From NCBI GenBank assembly GCA_039621445.1, contig CP154954.1, positions 70,894,150 to 70,958,149 of the forward strand: a DNA stretch of 64,000 nucleotides, written 5' to 3'. Positions within the stretch are counted from its first letter, which is position 1. The number at the start of each line of letters is the position of its first letter. Source of the stretch: Euglena gracilis. Taxonomy: Eukaryota; Euglenida; Euglenophyceae; Euglenales. A program made the position numbers and the translations under genes. Positions 56,552 through 64,000 of this stretch are shown here, in pieces. The notes below the pieces were generated by a model. The model saw only the letters and a list, made by a program, of their open reading frames with translations. It did not search any database and had not been told where the DNA came from.

Positions 56552-59500
56552 TATATATACGTGTATTATATATAATATATAAGGCAGCCATACTCTAAAT
56601 GGACCCCCCCCGAGGGGGGTCCATTTAGAGTGTCCAGGGGTCAAAATAGTTTTTTTTTGCGTTAATGATGGAATAGGGTTGGGTGCGCGACTTAGGGTTA
56701 GGGTTAGGCCTAACTTATAGACGGGTGTTAGGTGTACAAGTTAGGCCTAATCCTAACCCTAAGTCGCGCACCTAACCCTATTCCATCATTAACACAAAAA
56801 AAATGGACCCCTCCCCTGGACACTCTAAATGGACCCCCCCCCGAGGGGGGGTCCATTTAGAGTATGGCTGCCATATATAATATATATAAATATAAAGTGA
56901 CTGGCTGGTTTTTTGAAGAGTGGAAAATGACCCCTCCCTCCAGGGTCACGTAGGCTGTTGACCCTTCCACCACACTTTCCGGTGCAGCCCTCGCCTAACC
57001 CTGGCAATGGGTACGTTCTTCTCTTGGGCCGGGCGGTCTCCCGCGAGCCGGCGGCGGCAGTTCGAGCTGAGTTTCCAGCTGCAGCGCACGCTGCAGAAGG
57101 AGGCGGAGGCCCTGAAGGAGGTGGCGCAGCAGGAGGCGGCGCTGAAGGAGGCGTCCCAGGAGGCCGACACTGCCCCCGCACCGGCTTGCGATATGTTTTG
57201 TCCTTTGTTCTTTCGAGGCTTCCCCCATCTGCACTGTTGACTGAAAAATGCATATCATTCTCTCCCATTTTCGAAAAAACGAAAGATTCGGGAATTTCTT
57301 CTCTGGAGGAATGCTCAGCCAATCCAAAGTTTCAATTTTTTGAATAGTTTTTGCAATTGTAGCACAATGAATCATTAATTTGTGTTACTGGAAAACATTC
57401 ATCTTGTCTCCATTCATTTGTTTTGTTGCAAATATAATCCACCAACAAATAATTCATAAGTCTGCAGAGGAAAATGCAAATTTCTGACTTCAATGCTGTT
57501 GATTTGGTCCATTCTATTGCAGAAGGGGTGAATGTTCAATTCAACCTTGATTTCCTGCAAAATTTCCTTTTCTGCCGGATCTCCCCTTCCCTCCCTCATT
57601 TGGACTCATTTGTTATTCATTTATTCCCGACCACTCTTCGAATGCTTCACCGGGTGACAGTGAAAACAAGCTCTTTTTCCCGAATTCGGACAATTTTTTG
57701 TGCTTTAAAATCATTTTGAGTCCGACTTCCGCATTTGGACCATTTCACGCATACAAATTTGCTTGCCAATTATTTGTTGTTCTTTTTTTTCCCTGGGCAA
57801 ATTCCATGCATTCATTTTGCAAGAAAAAATATCGAATGAAAATGGATGATGTGGATTTTGTTGACTCAGCTCAACTTCCGCCATGCGTTGAAACACAGAA
57901 GTTGGCCTCGACACCACCTGGCCTTTCAGGAGTTGGTCTACCCCAACCCCTCTTGTGGGCCGACCTGAATGAAACCGAATTCCAGAGCGGGTTCGTGTGA
58001 AGCCACTGACCCCCCCCAGCGTTGAAGTGGGTACCTACCATACCATTTCCACTCTGCCATCCTTGTCCAAGGCACAGCATCGTATGATGGGCACCCCCTC
58101 CAGTGCTTTCTGAGACAACACCTGGATTCTTTTTCATTGAAACACCGTGATATGGACGCAATGTGTCGTTGATGCGCCACCAGTGTCATCGGCATTTTCC
58201 TGGATTATTGCCTACCTATTGCTAACCTATATATTGCTTACCCCGCCCCCCCCCCCCCCCGGGAAACTGTCATGCCCGACAACCTCTCAGGGTCCCGCTC
58301 AGGAAACTGCCAGGGTCGCTGGTACCGGCCAACCTGCCAGCATAGAAGTTGTCAGGATCCTGGTTCCGGTGACAGTTTCCCGGGGAGGGGGGTGGATAGC
58401 ACAGGGGAGGGAGGTGGTGGGGTGTGACCCATCCCACCCCTGATTGCCTTGCTAGCCAAAAACGCGCACCTCCGCTCCACCCGTAGCTCACCGAACGGAG
58501 CTGAGCCAGCGCGGTGCGGGGCCCCATCCTGAATCACCTGCTGAAGAACGTCATGGCGGACGCGGCAGGCTGCATCCGCCCTGGGGCGCTGCTGCACTGC
58601 GGGCGCAGTGTCGTGGAGCATCCAAAAGGCTGTTCACAAACATGCTTTGGCAGATTGTACTTTCCTGTGTGGGTTTTTTTTGTATTTTTCTAGCTGCACA
58701 GGAATCCTTGGTGGCAGTTGGTAGACACCCAACTCAGCTTTCAAGTGAGTGTGGGTTTTATGGGGCCTGACTGCAACTCCTCCACCTCTCTGTTCCGCGG
58801 GGTGGGGGGTGCGGCACCACGTCTTTGTTTAAGGGTTCAGTACCCTCCGGGCAGCTAGTGCAAATTTTTATTAGCATCCTCCCAAGGGGTTCCGCTAGCA
58901 GGACTGGCTAGTGGGTATTTTTTGGCACGAAATATTTTCAGCGCGAAGTACCAGTTTTGCTTTGACCGCAAACAATCCCATTTTTGACTATTTTTTGGGA
59001 GTTCTTTTTGGGAGAAGAAACCATCCAAAAATATTGGCAAAAAATGTTTATTCGGTTTGCAACGCCAGAATAATTTTTTTCCTGTTGGGATTGACCCCGG
59101 AACCCCTCCCCCCGGAGGGGTGGGGTTCCAGGCATTGGCTTTTTTCTCGTTAGCATGTGTGCGATGTATTTTTCTTGCAAATAAACACGATATTTATGCC
59201 CTTTTCAGCCCCAAATTTTAAGTCAAATTTCTGGGCCTTTTCACTGTTTTTTTTTTGTACCAAGGGAGGAGTCCCCCATGCCCCGAAGGTTCCAGAGGTG
59301 TGTGTATGTGCGTGTGGGTGGGGGTGCGTGTGTGTGTGGGTGGGTGTATGGATGCGGTTTGGTGGGGGTGCGGTTGGGTGTGTGCATGTGCAGCAAGGTT
59401 GGCAGGTGTGTCTGTTTGTGTGCATCTGTGTGGGATCGTTGTGCATTGTAGGTTGACCACTGGACGGTTGTTGCCCCCCTGCTACCTCACCATTTCCAGC

Positions 59501-62441
59501 CCCCAGCCCTCACCTCTACCTGCAGTCGCTGCCGGCCCCCCTGGCCACCCCCGCCCCGCCCCCCGACCTCGTCCAGGCCACGGAGTGCCTGCAGCGCGGC
59601 GTGGCGTGGTGCCGGAAGCGGCAGGCCCTCCTGCGCATCGCCTCGGGGCAGTACACCCCTCCGAGGTACCCCAACAAAAAAGCTTACCTTCGCCGAAGCA
59701 ATGTTGGTTTCCATATGTGATGGAACCACATTGGTTCTGAGACACGTCCCTAAAGAAGATGCGGAAATGGGAAATGGAGGTGGGGGTAAATTTGTTCCTA
59801 TTTTGCGTGTAATTGGGTTTGTGGATATCTCATCACAGTGGTCAGGTTTGGCAAATGATGTTGGTGTCGAAGACATTGTGCTGACAATCATCCTCTCCAA
59901 CGTGCCAGAGAATACTGTGAAGATCCTTGTCTGGGAGCCCCTGTGATTATAGGAAGTTTTTTTGCCGGTCCCATCACACCTGTATTTTCTGGGGCAATGC
60001 ATTTGGGTACAGATGCATTTTAGTCCCCCCGCATTTCTGTCCCACCCATTTAATGTTCTCAGGTGGGTTTTGTTGGCAGGCACTAATAGGCACTCCGGAC
60101 TCCCCCTCCCCCCCCCCCCGGGGTTGGTAAAAAACAGCCTGGTTGCCATCTGCATCAGGGGATTTTCACACACTTTTTAGTTCCACCCTGAATCCCTTCC
60201 TCGGCTGCCTGTGTCTGTTGTGTGGGCCCCTCGCCTCACAGATGTGCGAAGTGGACCTGGCCCGTTTCGGTCACAGTCTGTTACAAGGGCGGCCCATCGA
60301 CGCCGAGTTCCCTGCCAGGGCCTGGAATAGAAAGGAGTGCGTATTGAACCTCGAAGAATGGCGAGGCAGAGTAAATTGCACAGGTGAAAGGAAATATTGA
60401 CCCCCTGATAATTTCTTATATTGATAGCTTGGAATCGTGTCAGTGTGACACCCAGTGTGCACCGGTGCCAACTGACTTGTCAGGAGCCAGCAACTCTTTT
60501 CCATCCAGCAGCAACAAGGGCTGTCTGAAACGGAAAATTTCATTGCACGCAACTGCATTTGGTATTTTCTTGGACAAGCTTTCGGGTCCCCTGCGAGGCC
60601 AGCCGTCTGAAACCTGTCCCAAGACAAGCGCATCCGGGAAGTCCAGCAGGCTGGGAACACTTGCTATCTGGGGGGAAAGCGTCTGGGAGAAAAGCAGTTC
60701 CAGGGTCGTTTGGGAGTCGCCTGCGCTGCATACTTCCTGTTTCTTAAATGCCGCTTTCAAGCCAGGTCCTCATCCACAGAACTCGTCATGATGGACCCCT
60801 TGTTATGCGAAATCGTGAGGGAGCGACCTTTCAGTCGTCAAGTGGCGGAGCTCGGTGTTATATCAGGATATCCGTGATTCCTGTCCAATGAAGCATTTCG
60901 AATGTTGAGCATTTTTTTTTTTTGCTGCTTGTGTTTCTTTGCATAACAGGCAGGGTTCGATATAAGCAGGGCGTACATGGTTTAGGTGGGGGGGTGTCCC
61001 CCCCCGCCCCCCCCCTACTGGACCGGATGGGGGGGGCAAGACCCACCCCCCCCCCCACCTGCAAGGGGGGTCCGGACCGACCCTCGGGGGGTACCCGGGA
61101 CCCCCCCCCCCCAAAAAGGGTCAATTTTTTCCTCCGGCGCTTCGCGCCGAAAATTTTTTGCATTTTTGGCCAATTTTTGCCCAAAAAGTGCCCAAAATGG
61201 CACTTTTGGTCGTATTGGGGGGTCAAAAATTTTCGGCCCGGCGCTTCGCGCCGGGCCGAAAATCGGTCACCCTGACCGCGCCACTGTTTAGGTGGGGGGG
61301 GTGTCCCCCCCACCCCCCCCCCCCCTCCTGTCCCGCATGATCCGGACCACCCCCCCCCCTCCTCTCCTTATATCGAACCCTGATAACAGGTCCATCTTAT
61401 TTCTGACCATGGTATTTGTTGACTGTGCTGCCTCATCGATGTTTTTACAGACAGTTTGACAACAGACAATTTGCTTGGCGCTTCGTTGCCATATGCAGCG
61501 ATTTGCTGTCATTGGCCGAAAAATGGCAGCATTTTTTATAGCGATTGGCTAGATTTTGGCACAAACCCCAGCCACCGTGGTTAGGTGACTTCAGAACACA
61601 AGCAAAGTGGCCCTGCACGGAGTCGCTGGACAATTTTGGCCATTTTTTTTGTTGCTTTTTTGGGGGTCAAGGATTTTTGGATCATTGTGCTGGGTGTTTT
61701 TTGTGGGTAACTAGTTAGTGTCTGGTTTTTTTGGAAGAGTGGAAGTGCCCCCCCATCCTGAAGAAAATGTATGCTTGGAAAGCCAAGGATTATCTGTCTC
61801 AGATACAGTGCGCGCCGTTGAAAGTTGAAACCTCTCAGACGTCAATTACGCAAGTCAGGGTCCATTTCCCGCCACTGAAGGATAGTGCGCTTGGCAAGGT
61901 TTGTCACTGGCACTGTCACAGAATACCAGAGCACTGCTGTGTCTTGGACAAAGGAAGAATGGTCGCCCGCCTCCGACGGCACACCACCCAACTGCCATGC
62001 CTGAACAATTTTGTTGTGCCAGGCGGAGGGGGGGGGGGCACAACCGCGACGCCCGGCCGGGCTCGCCCCCTGCCTCGTGCTGGAGAACGCGCTGACCAAC
62101 GCCCACCGCCACGGCCACCCGACCCACCCCACCCTCCGCTTCACCGCAACGCTCGCGTCGGTGCCCGGCGGCAACAGCCCCCCGCGCCTCCTCCGCCGCC
62201 GCCTCACGTTCTCCGTGACCAGGGCTGCACAGCTCTTGCAAACCTCTCAAAACTGCCGCATGTTTTTTCCTGTCTACGAGGCACTCTGGCCACCCCATCC
62301 CAAATTCATGTGTTCTCCGTCACCCCCTTGTGTGTGCGGTCACCTCCAATATTGTGTTGGATGCCATTCCCAATCTGTCTAATTCAATCACACGGGGGGG
62401 GGGTCCAGAACCAAAAATCTTTCAGTCACCCAAGAGGTGGA

Positions 62442-62511
<70 letters not shown>

Positions 62512-63315
62512 GAAGCAATAGTGTGCTCGGGACCAGTCTGTGAGGGCAGCCCCGGGACTTGAGTTTTGTTCTTTGGCGCTTGGAGACCACACATTCACTG
62601 GCTGACTCCTACCCCAGGGGGGTGGATGACTGATTGTTTCAGAGTGACTGACTGGTTTTTGGCCCGGACCTCCACCCAGGGAGTCACCAAAATGACCTGG
62701 ATGTTTCAAGTTGTTGTTGTTTTTGGACGTTGTTTTCTTTTAATGTTTGTGGTCATTTTTTCCTTGAAATTTAGAGTGGCCGACCCCAGTGTGGGCCCCG
62801 CAGGAGTGATTGGTTTTTGGAAGATTAAAAGTGACCCCCCCCCCAGGGCAGTGAACAATTGTCTGTTTGAGACCCCATGTGTTGAGCCCCTTGAGGCCTA
62901 AGCCTAAGCAGTGATTGCGACAACAGTGTGACCCAGGCTGGAAAACAACATTACCACTCCAAGTTGAATACGTAATTGGAAACATTTTATTACTACCCCC
63001 CCCCCCCCCGGAAACAATCATGCCCGAGAACCTGTCAGGATCGCCCGGGAAACTGTCAGGGTCCCCGTTACCGGCCGACCTGTCGGGTGATAGTTTACCG
63101 GAGGGGGGGTGTGGGCAAAAGAAAAGAAAAACATCTCCAGTATCTGTTGACTCTGACGCCCGTTGCGACCTGGCGTCAAACCTGGGTTGGCGCCAGGTTT
63201 GGTTGGGCAAACCACCCCTCCCTGGCCCTGGTCTCCAGCCCTGTCTGGGACCAACCGTGCCTACCCTGCCCGCCCGCCACTGACGCCGGGAACAGTGGCC
63301 GGCGTCGAGCTGTGT
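45421..63315 (+). CDS. Split gene: membrane-anchored sensor histidine kinase-like protein (partial at 3' end)
   Basis: Twelve exons (listed separately) join in one frame to about 413 residues. Residues 1-28 are basic and amphipathic. Residues 29-208 hold about six hydrophobic segments, two of them [15 protein letters not shown] and [20 protein letters not shown]. Residues 209-253 are a charged coiled-coil linker ([20 protein letters not shown]). Residues 254-275 carry an H-box-like [12 protein letters not shown], with the candidate phospho-acceptor at His257. Residues 342-390 carry the ATP-lid N-box [12 protein letters not shown]. Residues 391 onward read [14 protein letters not shown]. Order and motifs fit a histidine kinase in which DHp and HATPase domains follow a membrane sensor. 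The DxGxG box and response-regulator region are not seen. Introns make up about 93 percent of the span, and most end in paired stems rather than GT-AG. Confidence 0.75.
46111..46175. repeat. Small inverted repeat in intron 1
   Basis: CTTAGATAGGAAGG and CCTTCCTCTATCTAAG flank about 34 bases. Possible tiny fold-back element. Confidence 0.5.
46449..46470. repeat. 22-bp palindrome in intron 1
   Basis: GTGTTTGGTC-CA-GACCAAACAC, perfect arms of 10 bp. Confidence 0.8.
46783..46889 (+). CDS. Exon 2: first transmembrane segment
   Basis: Begins [13 protein letters not shown] and continues [15 protein letters not shown], a clear membrane helix followed by basic residues (RPRLGR). The donor side has GGACCG (46891-46896) pairing with CGGTCC (48820-48825). 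The exact junction to exon 3 is uncertain by one base. Confidence 0.65.
47835..48302. mobile_element. hAT-type MITE family H1, second copy (intron 2)
   Basis: Ends TAGGGGATTTCTTAAG (47835-47850) and CTGAAGAAATCCCCTG (48287-48302) are flanked by an exact 8-bp duplication GACCTGAC (47827-47834 and 48303-48310). The body is the reverse complement of 2342-2846 with small changes. It inserted into a copy of the GGAAACTGTCA fold-back family, parts of which remain at about 47795-47815 and 48340-48375. Confidence 0.92.
48831..48935 (+). CDS. Exon 3: second membrane segment
   Basis: Encodes [19 protein letters not shown] then [15 protein letters not shown]. It ends at AG (phase 2), followed by CCA then the stem ACCCCTGC (48939-48946). 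Confidence 0.65.
49098..49340 (+). repeat. Dispersed G-rich repeat, copy 1 (intron 3)
   Basis: G/C-rich inverted words around CCCCGGGGGG, then TTTTGAAAAATTGCTATTTT and TGGCCATTTTCGGGGG, then GTGGGTCCCCTGGGACCCC. A diverged copy is at about 51235-51500. Ends are not defined. Confidence 0.65.
49550..50030. repeat. (CATA)n microsatellite with GCATGCATGC variants
   Basis: Nearly pure CATA units from about 49630 to 49840, interrupted variants on both sides, then GACA and GAGA runs to about 50040. Long open frames on both strands (Tyr/Ile/His or Cys/Met/Val repeats) are artefacts. Confidence 0.95.
50600..50756. mobile_element. MITE-like fold-back with AGTGGGGAAAATAAACAGCT ends
   Basis: The left arm, AGTGGGGAAAATAAACAGCT then CACAGCT, pairs with AGCTGTGAGCTGTTTATT and TTTCCCACT on the right. 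The interior is unique. No target duplication was seen. Confidence 0.65.
51235..51500 (+). repeat. Dispersed G-rich repeat, copy 2 (intron 3)
   Basis: Matches 49098-49340: TTTTTGAAAAGGTGCTATTT, TAGCATTTTTCGTGATTTTT, AGTGGGTTCCCCGGGACCC. Confidence 0.65.
51832..51910 (+). CDS. Exon 4: third membrane segment and acidic turn
   Basis: Joins exon 3 in frame (AG+A). Encodes [17 protein letters not shown] then REDRQVIEA. The intron 5' to it pairs ACCCCTGC with GCAGGGGT (51819-51826) at exactly the +4 and -6 positions. Confidence 0.65.
52150..52500. repeat. AT-rich (TATAATATAA)n low-complexity tract (intron 4)
   Basis: Almost pure A/T, made of TATAATATAA and TATATAT words without a fixed period. 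It has no genes. Confidence 0.9.
52651..52684 (+). CDS. Exon 5: micro-exon
   Basis: Only about 34 bases, encoding [11 protein letters not shown] plus one base. The upstream intron pairs GATTC-x-CTTGG (51914-51924) with CCAAG-x-GAATC (52636-52646). The coding frame stays open and G/C-rich at third positions for another 13 codons, so a longer exon 5 with a different downstream partner is possible. Confidence 0.45.
52990..54600. other. Intron 5 body, ordinary complexity
   Basis: No bounded element is seen. A stretch at about 54230-54350 encodes a hydrophobic run ([20 protein letters not shown]) with coding-like third positions and may be an extra exon of the kinase-like gene. I could not find terminal stems that join it in frame. 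Confidence 0.35.
54603..54818 (+). CDS. Exon 6: membrane segments 4 to 6
   Basis: The longest exon (216 bases) encodes [18 protein letters not shown], then [16 protein letters not shown] and [20 protein letters not shown], a multi-helix membrane block. The left junction uses TGCAGC-A-CAA (52688-52697) paired with TTG-A-GCTGCA (54588-54597) at canonical offsets. It ends in phase 1 before TTG and the stem CCGGCCCAA. Confidence 0.75.
55137..56570. repeat. (CATATA)n hexanucleotide microsatellite with CAGAGA variants (intron 6)
   Basis: About 1.4 kb of ACATAT units. CAGAGAC and AGACAT variants are frequent in the central part, and pure blocks lie at both ends. It is preceded by short CACACA and GACAGACA runs (54855-55100). 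The six long open frames here are repeat artefacts. Confidence 0.95.
56593..56862. mobile_element. TA-flanked giant hairpin element with telomere-like TTAGGG arms (intron 6)
   Basis: Ends CTCTAAATGGACCCCCCC and GGGGGGGTCCATTTAGAG are flanked by TA (56591-56592 and 56863-56864). Each terminus is itself a small palindrome. Internally, GGAATAGGGTTGGGTGCGCG, ACTTAGGGTTAGGGTTAGGC and the complement (TAAGTCGCGCACCTAACCC) pair almost end to end, leaving a loop of about 30 bases. The flanking GGCAGCCA/TGGCTGCC also mirror each other. Confidence 0.8.
57038..57171 (+). CDS. Exon 7: coiled-coil linker
   Basis: Encodes [18 protein letters not shown] then [20 protein letters not shown], a highly charged helix with heptad-like spacing between membrane and kinase domains. 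The left intron has a perfect 9-bp stem (54822-54830 with 57024-57032) and the right one another (57175-57183 with 58512-58520), both at +4/-6. Confidence 0.8.
57172..58525. other. Intron 7, with an ORF of uncertain meaning
   Basis: Mostly unique sequence. The + strand at about 57837-58000 reads [18 protein letters not shown] to a stop (about 55 codons), but an equally protein-like frame lies opposite. Neither has splice or motif support. The fold-back at 58255-58395 lies near the 3' end. Confidence 0.3.
58255..58395. mobile_element. Fold-back element, CCCCGGGAAACTGTCA ends
   Basis: The left CCCCGGGAAACTGTCA and right TGACAGTTTCCCGGGG are perfect complements. The middle has GGAAACTGCCAGGGTCGC and GGTACCGGCCAACCTGCCAG. 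Copies: 62992-63112, and a copy split by the H1 element near 47795-48375. Confidence 0.75.
58526..58591 (+). CDS. Exon 8: H-box of the dimerisation domain
   Basis: Encodes [17 protein letters not shown] then RPGAL. The His-x-x-Lys-Asn context resembles H-boxes of histidine kinases, with His257 as the likely phosphorylated residue (inference). The exon 8/9 junction lies in a shared CGCTGC, with a nearby stem ACTGCGGG (58596-58603)/CCTGCAGT (59519-59526). Confidence 0.75.
59532..59660 (+). CDS. Exon 9: second helix of the dimerisation domain
   Basis: Forty-three codons with almost only G or C at third positions. They encode a Pro-rich loop ([11 protein letters not shown]), then [18 protein letters not shown] and [15 protein letters not shown] reading that ends at GTACCC (59665) as a GT donor would break the frame to exon 10. 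Confidence 0.75.
59701..59946 (+). CDS. ORF inside intron 9, unidentified, doubtful
   Basis: Eighty-one codons from ATG to TGA with natural composition ([36 protein letters not shown]). The opposite strand is open over an even longer stretch (to about 60173), so at most one is real and perhaps neither. No motif is recognised, and it lies wholly inside an intron of the kinase-like gene. Confidence 0.2.
   Translation: MLVSICDGTTLVLRHVPKEDAEMGNGGGGKFVPILRVIGFVDISSQWSGLANDVGVEDIVLTIILSNVPENTVKILVWEPL
60242..60310 (+). CDS. Exon 10
   Basis: Encodes [17 protein letters not shown] then PIDAEF. The left intron pairs AGG (59664-59666) with CCT (60234-60236) at +4/-8 and happens to end in CAG. The right end pairs GCC (60314-60316) with GGC (62060-62062). 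A small exon between 10 and 11 cannot be ruled out. Confidence 0.7.
60311..60950. other. Intron 10, left part, unique sequence
   Basis: Open in several frames on both strands (up to 135 codons on +, 129 on -). None has G/C-biased third positions like the confirmed exons, and no stems or motifs support an exon. Confidence 0.35.
60951..61382. mobile_element. hAT-type MITE family H2, second copy (intron 10)
   Basis: Ends CAGGGTTCGATATAAG (60951) and CTTATATCGAACCCTG (to 61382) are flanked by an exact 8-bp duplication ATAACAGG (60943-60950 and 61383-61390). Opposite in orientation to 40395-40800. It carries two hairpins built on GGCGCTTCGCGCC. Confidence 0.92.
61391..62030. other. Intron 10, right part
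   Basis: Unique sequence. Nothing recognised apart from open frames of ordinary length. Confidence 0.35.
62068..62216 (+). CDS. Exon 11: ATP-binding N-box
   Basis: Encodes [18 protein letters not shown] then a beta-strand-like [13 protein letters not shown], a basic loop and LTFS plus GT. [14 protein letters not shown] matches the N-box of HATPase domains (Asn binds Mg-ATP in the family). The left border is less certain than the right. Confidence 0.75.
62443..62509. repeat. (CA)n microsatellite (intron 11)
   Basis: About 33 uninterrupted CA units. Confidence 0.98.
62992..63112. mobile_element. Fold-back element, GGAAACnnTCA family, third copy
   Basis: CCCCCCCGGAAACAATCATGCC on the left, TGATAGTTTACCGGAGGGG on the right, with an internal CGGGAAACTGTCAGGGTCC as in 58255-58395. 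Confidence 0.65.
63249..63315 (+). CDS. Exon 12: conserved NRA-P-PPLTP segment (3' limit uncertain)
   Basis: Joins exon 11 to give [19 protein letters not shown]. The intron pairs CAGGGCTG (62220-62227) with CAGCCCTG (63236-63243), giving CAG at +4..+6 and CTG at -8..-6 exactly. The end after AGVEL is a guess; further exons should carry the G-boxes. Confidence 0.7.
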
Positions 63316-63395
63316 GACCCCCCCAATCAGTTTGGGATGTGTGCTCCTTGCGGACACAGTGCGGGCCGCCAGGGGTGCTTATTTATTGGAGCAGT

Positions 63396-63926
63396 CAGGG
63401 GGGGGGGAAATTGATATCCGCAATTTTTCCGCAATTTCCGCAATTTTCCGCAATTTCCGCAATTTTCCGCAATTTTCCGCAATTTTTCCACAATTTCCGC
63501 AATTTTTCCGCAATTTTTTCCCATTTTTTTTCCCGCAGAATTTTTTTCCCACCACCGAAGATGGAAGATGCAATGAGTTCAAGCCATTCTTCAAATGGAT
63601 CAACAGGTGTGCTATTGTGTTTTGTTGTTTTTTCCCCCCCAGTTTACCAATTTTTCTCACAGGTGCACCACTGGTTACAGAATTGGGTGCGTCCCACCTG
63701 TGCAAAAAACATCAAGCGTGTTGATTTGTGCTCGCCTGCATCGACGTGGGTGTTGCGGTGTTCTGAACCTCACAATTGAAAAATTTCTAAGTCCCCTCAG
63801 ACAGAAATGTGTATTCCCGATATCAATTTTTCCGCAATTTTTCCGCAATTTCCGCAATTTTTCCGCAATTTTTCCGCAATTTTTCCGAAGGCCTCCGATA
63901 TCAATTATTCCCCCCCCCCCCCCCTG
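63396..63926. mobile_element. hAT-like element with CCGCAATTTT decamer arrays
   Basis: The left CAGGGGGGGGGGAAATTGAT and right ATCAATTATTCC...CCCTG ends are inverted. They are flanked by AGCAGT on both sides (63390-63395 and 63927-63932), a 6-bp duplication. Inside, arrays of CCGCAATTTT/TTTCCGCAA units lie at both ends (63418-63530 and 63826-63890), with about 300 bp of ordinary DNA between. Possible hAT relative with a short duplication. Confidence 0.65.
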
Positions 63927-64000
63927 AGCAGTGCAGAGCCAGAGCAGGGCCACACCAGAAGTGCACCTGCCAATCTTTTTCTCATTTTGGAAACAAAGCA

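Noticed and set aside
55532-56591. Open frames of up to 326 codons
   Set aside because: Translation of the CATATA microsatellite.
57837-58000. C-terminal-like ORF in intron 7
   Set aside because: Protein-like, but an overlapping minus-strand frame is equally so; no splice evidence.
59524-59664. Exon 9 with conventional borders (CTGCAG acceptor, GAG/GTACCC donor)
   Set aside because: The GT donor leaves the wrong phase for exon 10, whereas the stem-based end at 59660 keeps the frame.
60384-60791. 135-codon ORF on + in intron 10
   Set aside because: Equally long frames overlap on the other strand, third positions are unbiased, and no motif is seen.

Overview
The window is nuclear DNA of a repeat-rich eukaryote, most likely a euglenid (Euglena-like). 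The main evidence is the one gene I can assemble. Its exons fall at 45.4-63.3 kb on the + strand, and most of its introns lack GT-AG ends. Each intron instead has a short terminal stem a few bases inside its two ends. In six of ten introns bases +4 to +6 pair with bases -8 to -6, which is the signature described for euglenid nonconventional introns. The last intron shows the classic CAG/CTG pair. The organism call is an inference from that signature, not from a database search.

Layout. 0-5 kb: one probable exon with a conventional donor (43-128), a tRNA-like sequence, a non-autonomous hAT element with a perfect 8-bp target duplication (2342-2846), and decayed protein-like stretches near 4.0-4.8 kb. 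5-11 kb: small inverted-repeat elements, C-rich (CCCCCCTA)n tracts, and a first satellite array (about 165-bp monomers) split by a 1.7-kb long-TIR element. 11-17.8 kb: low-complexity DNA, a broken coding relic, one possible minus-strand coding segment, and a cluster of perfect palindromes flanked by CCGCGG-type minisatellites. 17.86-36.98 kb: a 19-kb array of about 13 composite satellite units (1.0-2.0 kb each). The units contain sub-repeats, dyad-symmetric modules, a 20-bp perfect hairpin and a constant terminal block. The array has one TA-flanked insertion, one local inversion and one very GC-rich insertion. 37-45 kb: more TIR elements with poly-C/poly-G ends, degenerate minisatellites in opposing orientation, and simple-sequence fold-backs. 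45.4-64 kb: the split gene, with introns full of microsatellites and transposon-like elements.

The gene. Twelve exons (about 1.24 kb of about 17.9 kb) join in one frame. They encode an N-terminal membrane domain with several hydrophobic segments, a charged coiled-coil linker, an H-box-like segment (LNHLLKN), a Cys/Arg-rich helical segment, and an ATP-binding N-box ([12 protein letters not shown]). The product is probably a membrane-anchored hybrid-type sensor histidine kinase. The C-terminal G-boxes are not identified and the 3' end probably lies beyond the window.

Common theme. Almost all remaining structure consists of short non-autonomous elements with inverted termini. Two hAT-type families (8-bp target duplications) have two copies each. 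A large, mixed set of TA-flanked elements has terminal inverted repeats that begin with runs of C and end with runs of G. Open reading frames in the satellite arrays and microsatellites are products of the repeats, not genes.
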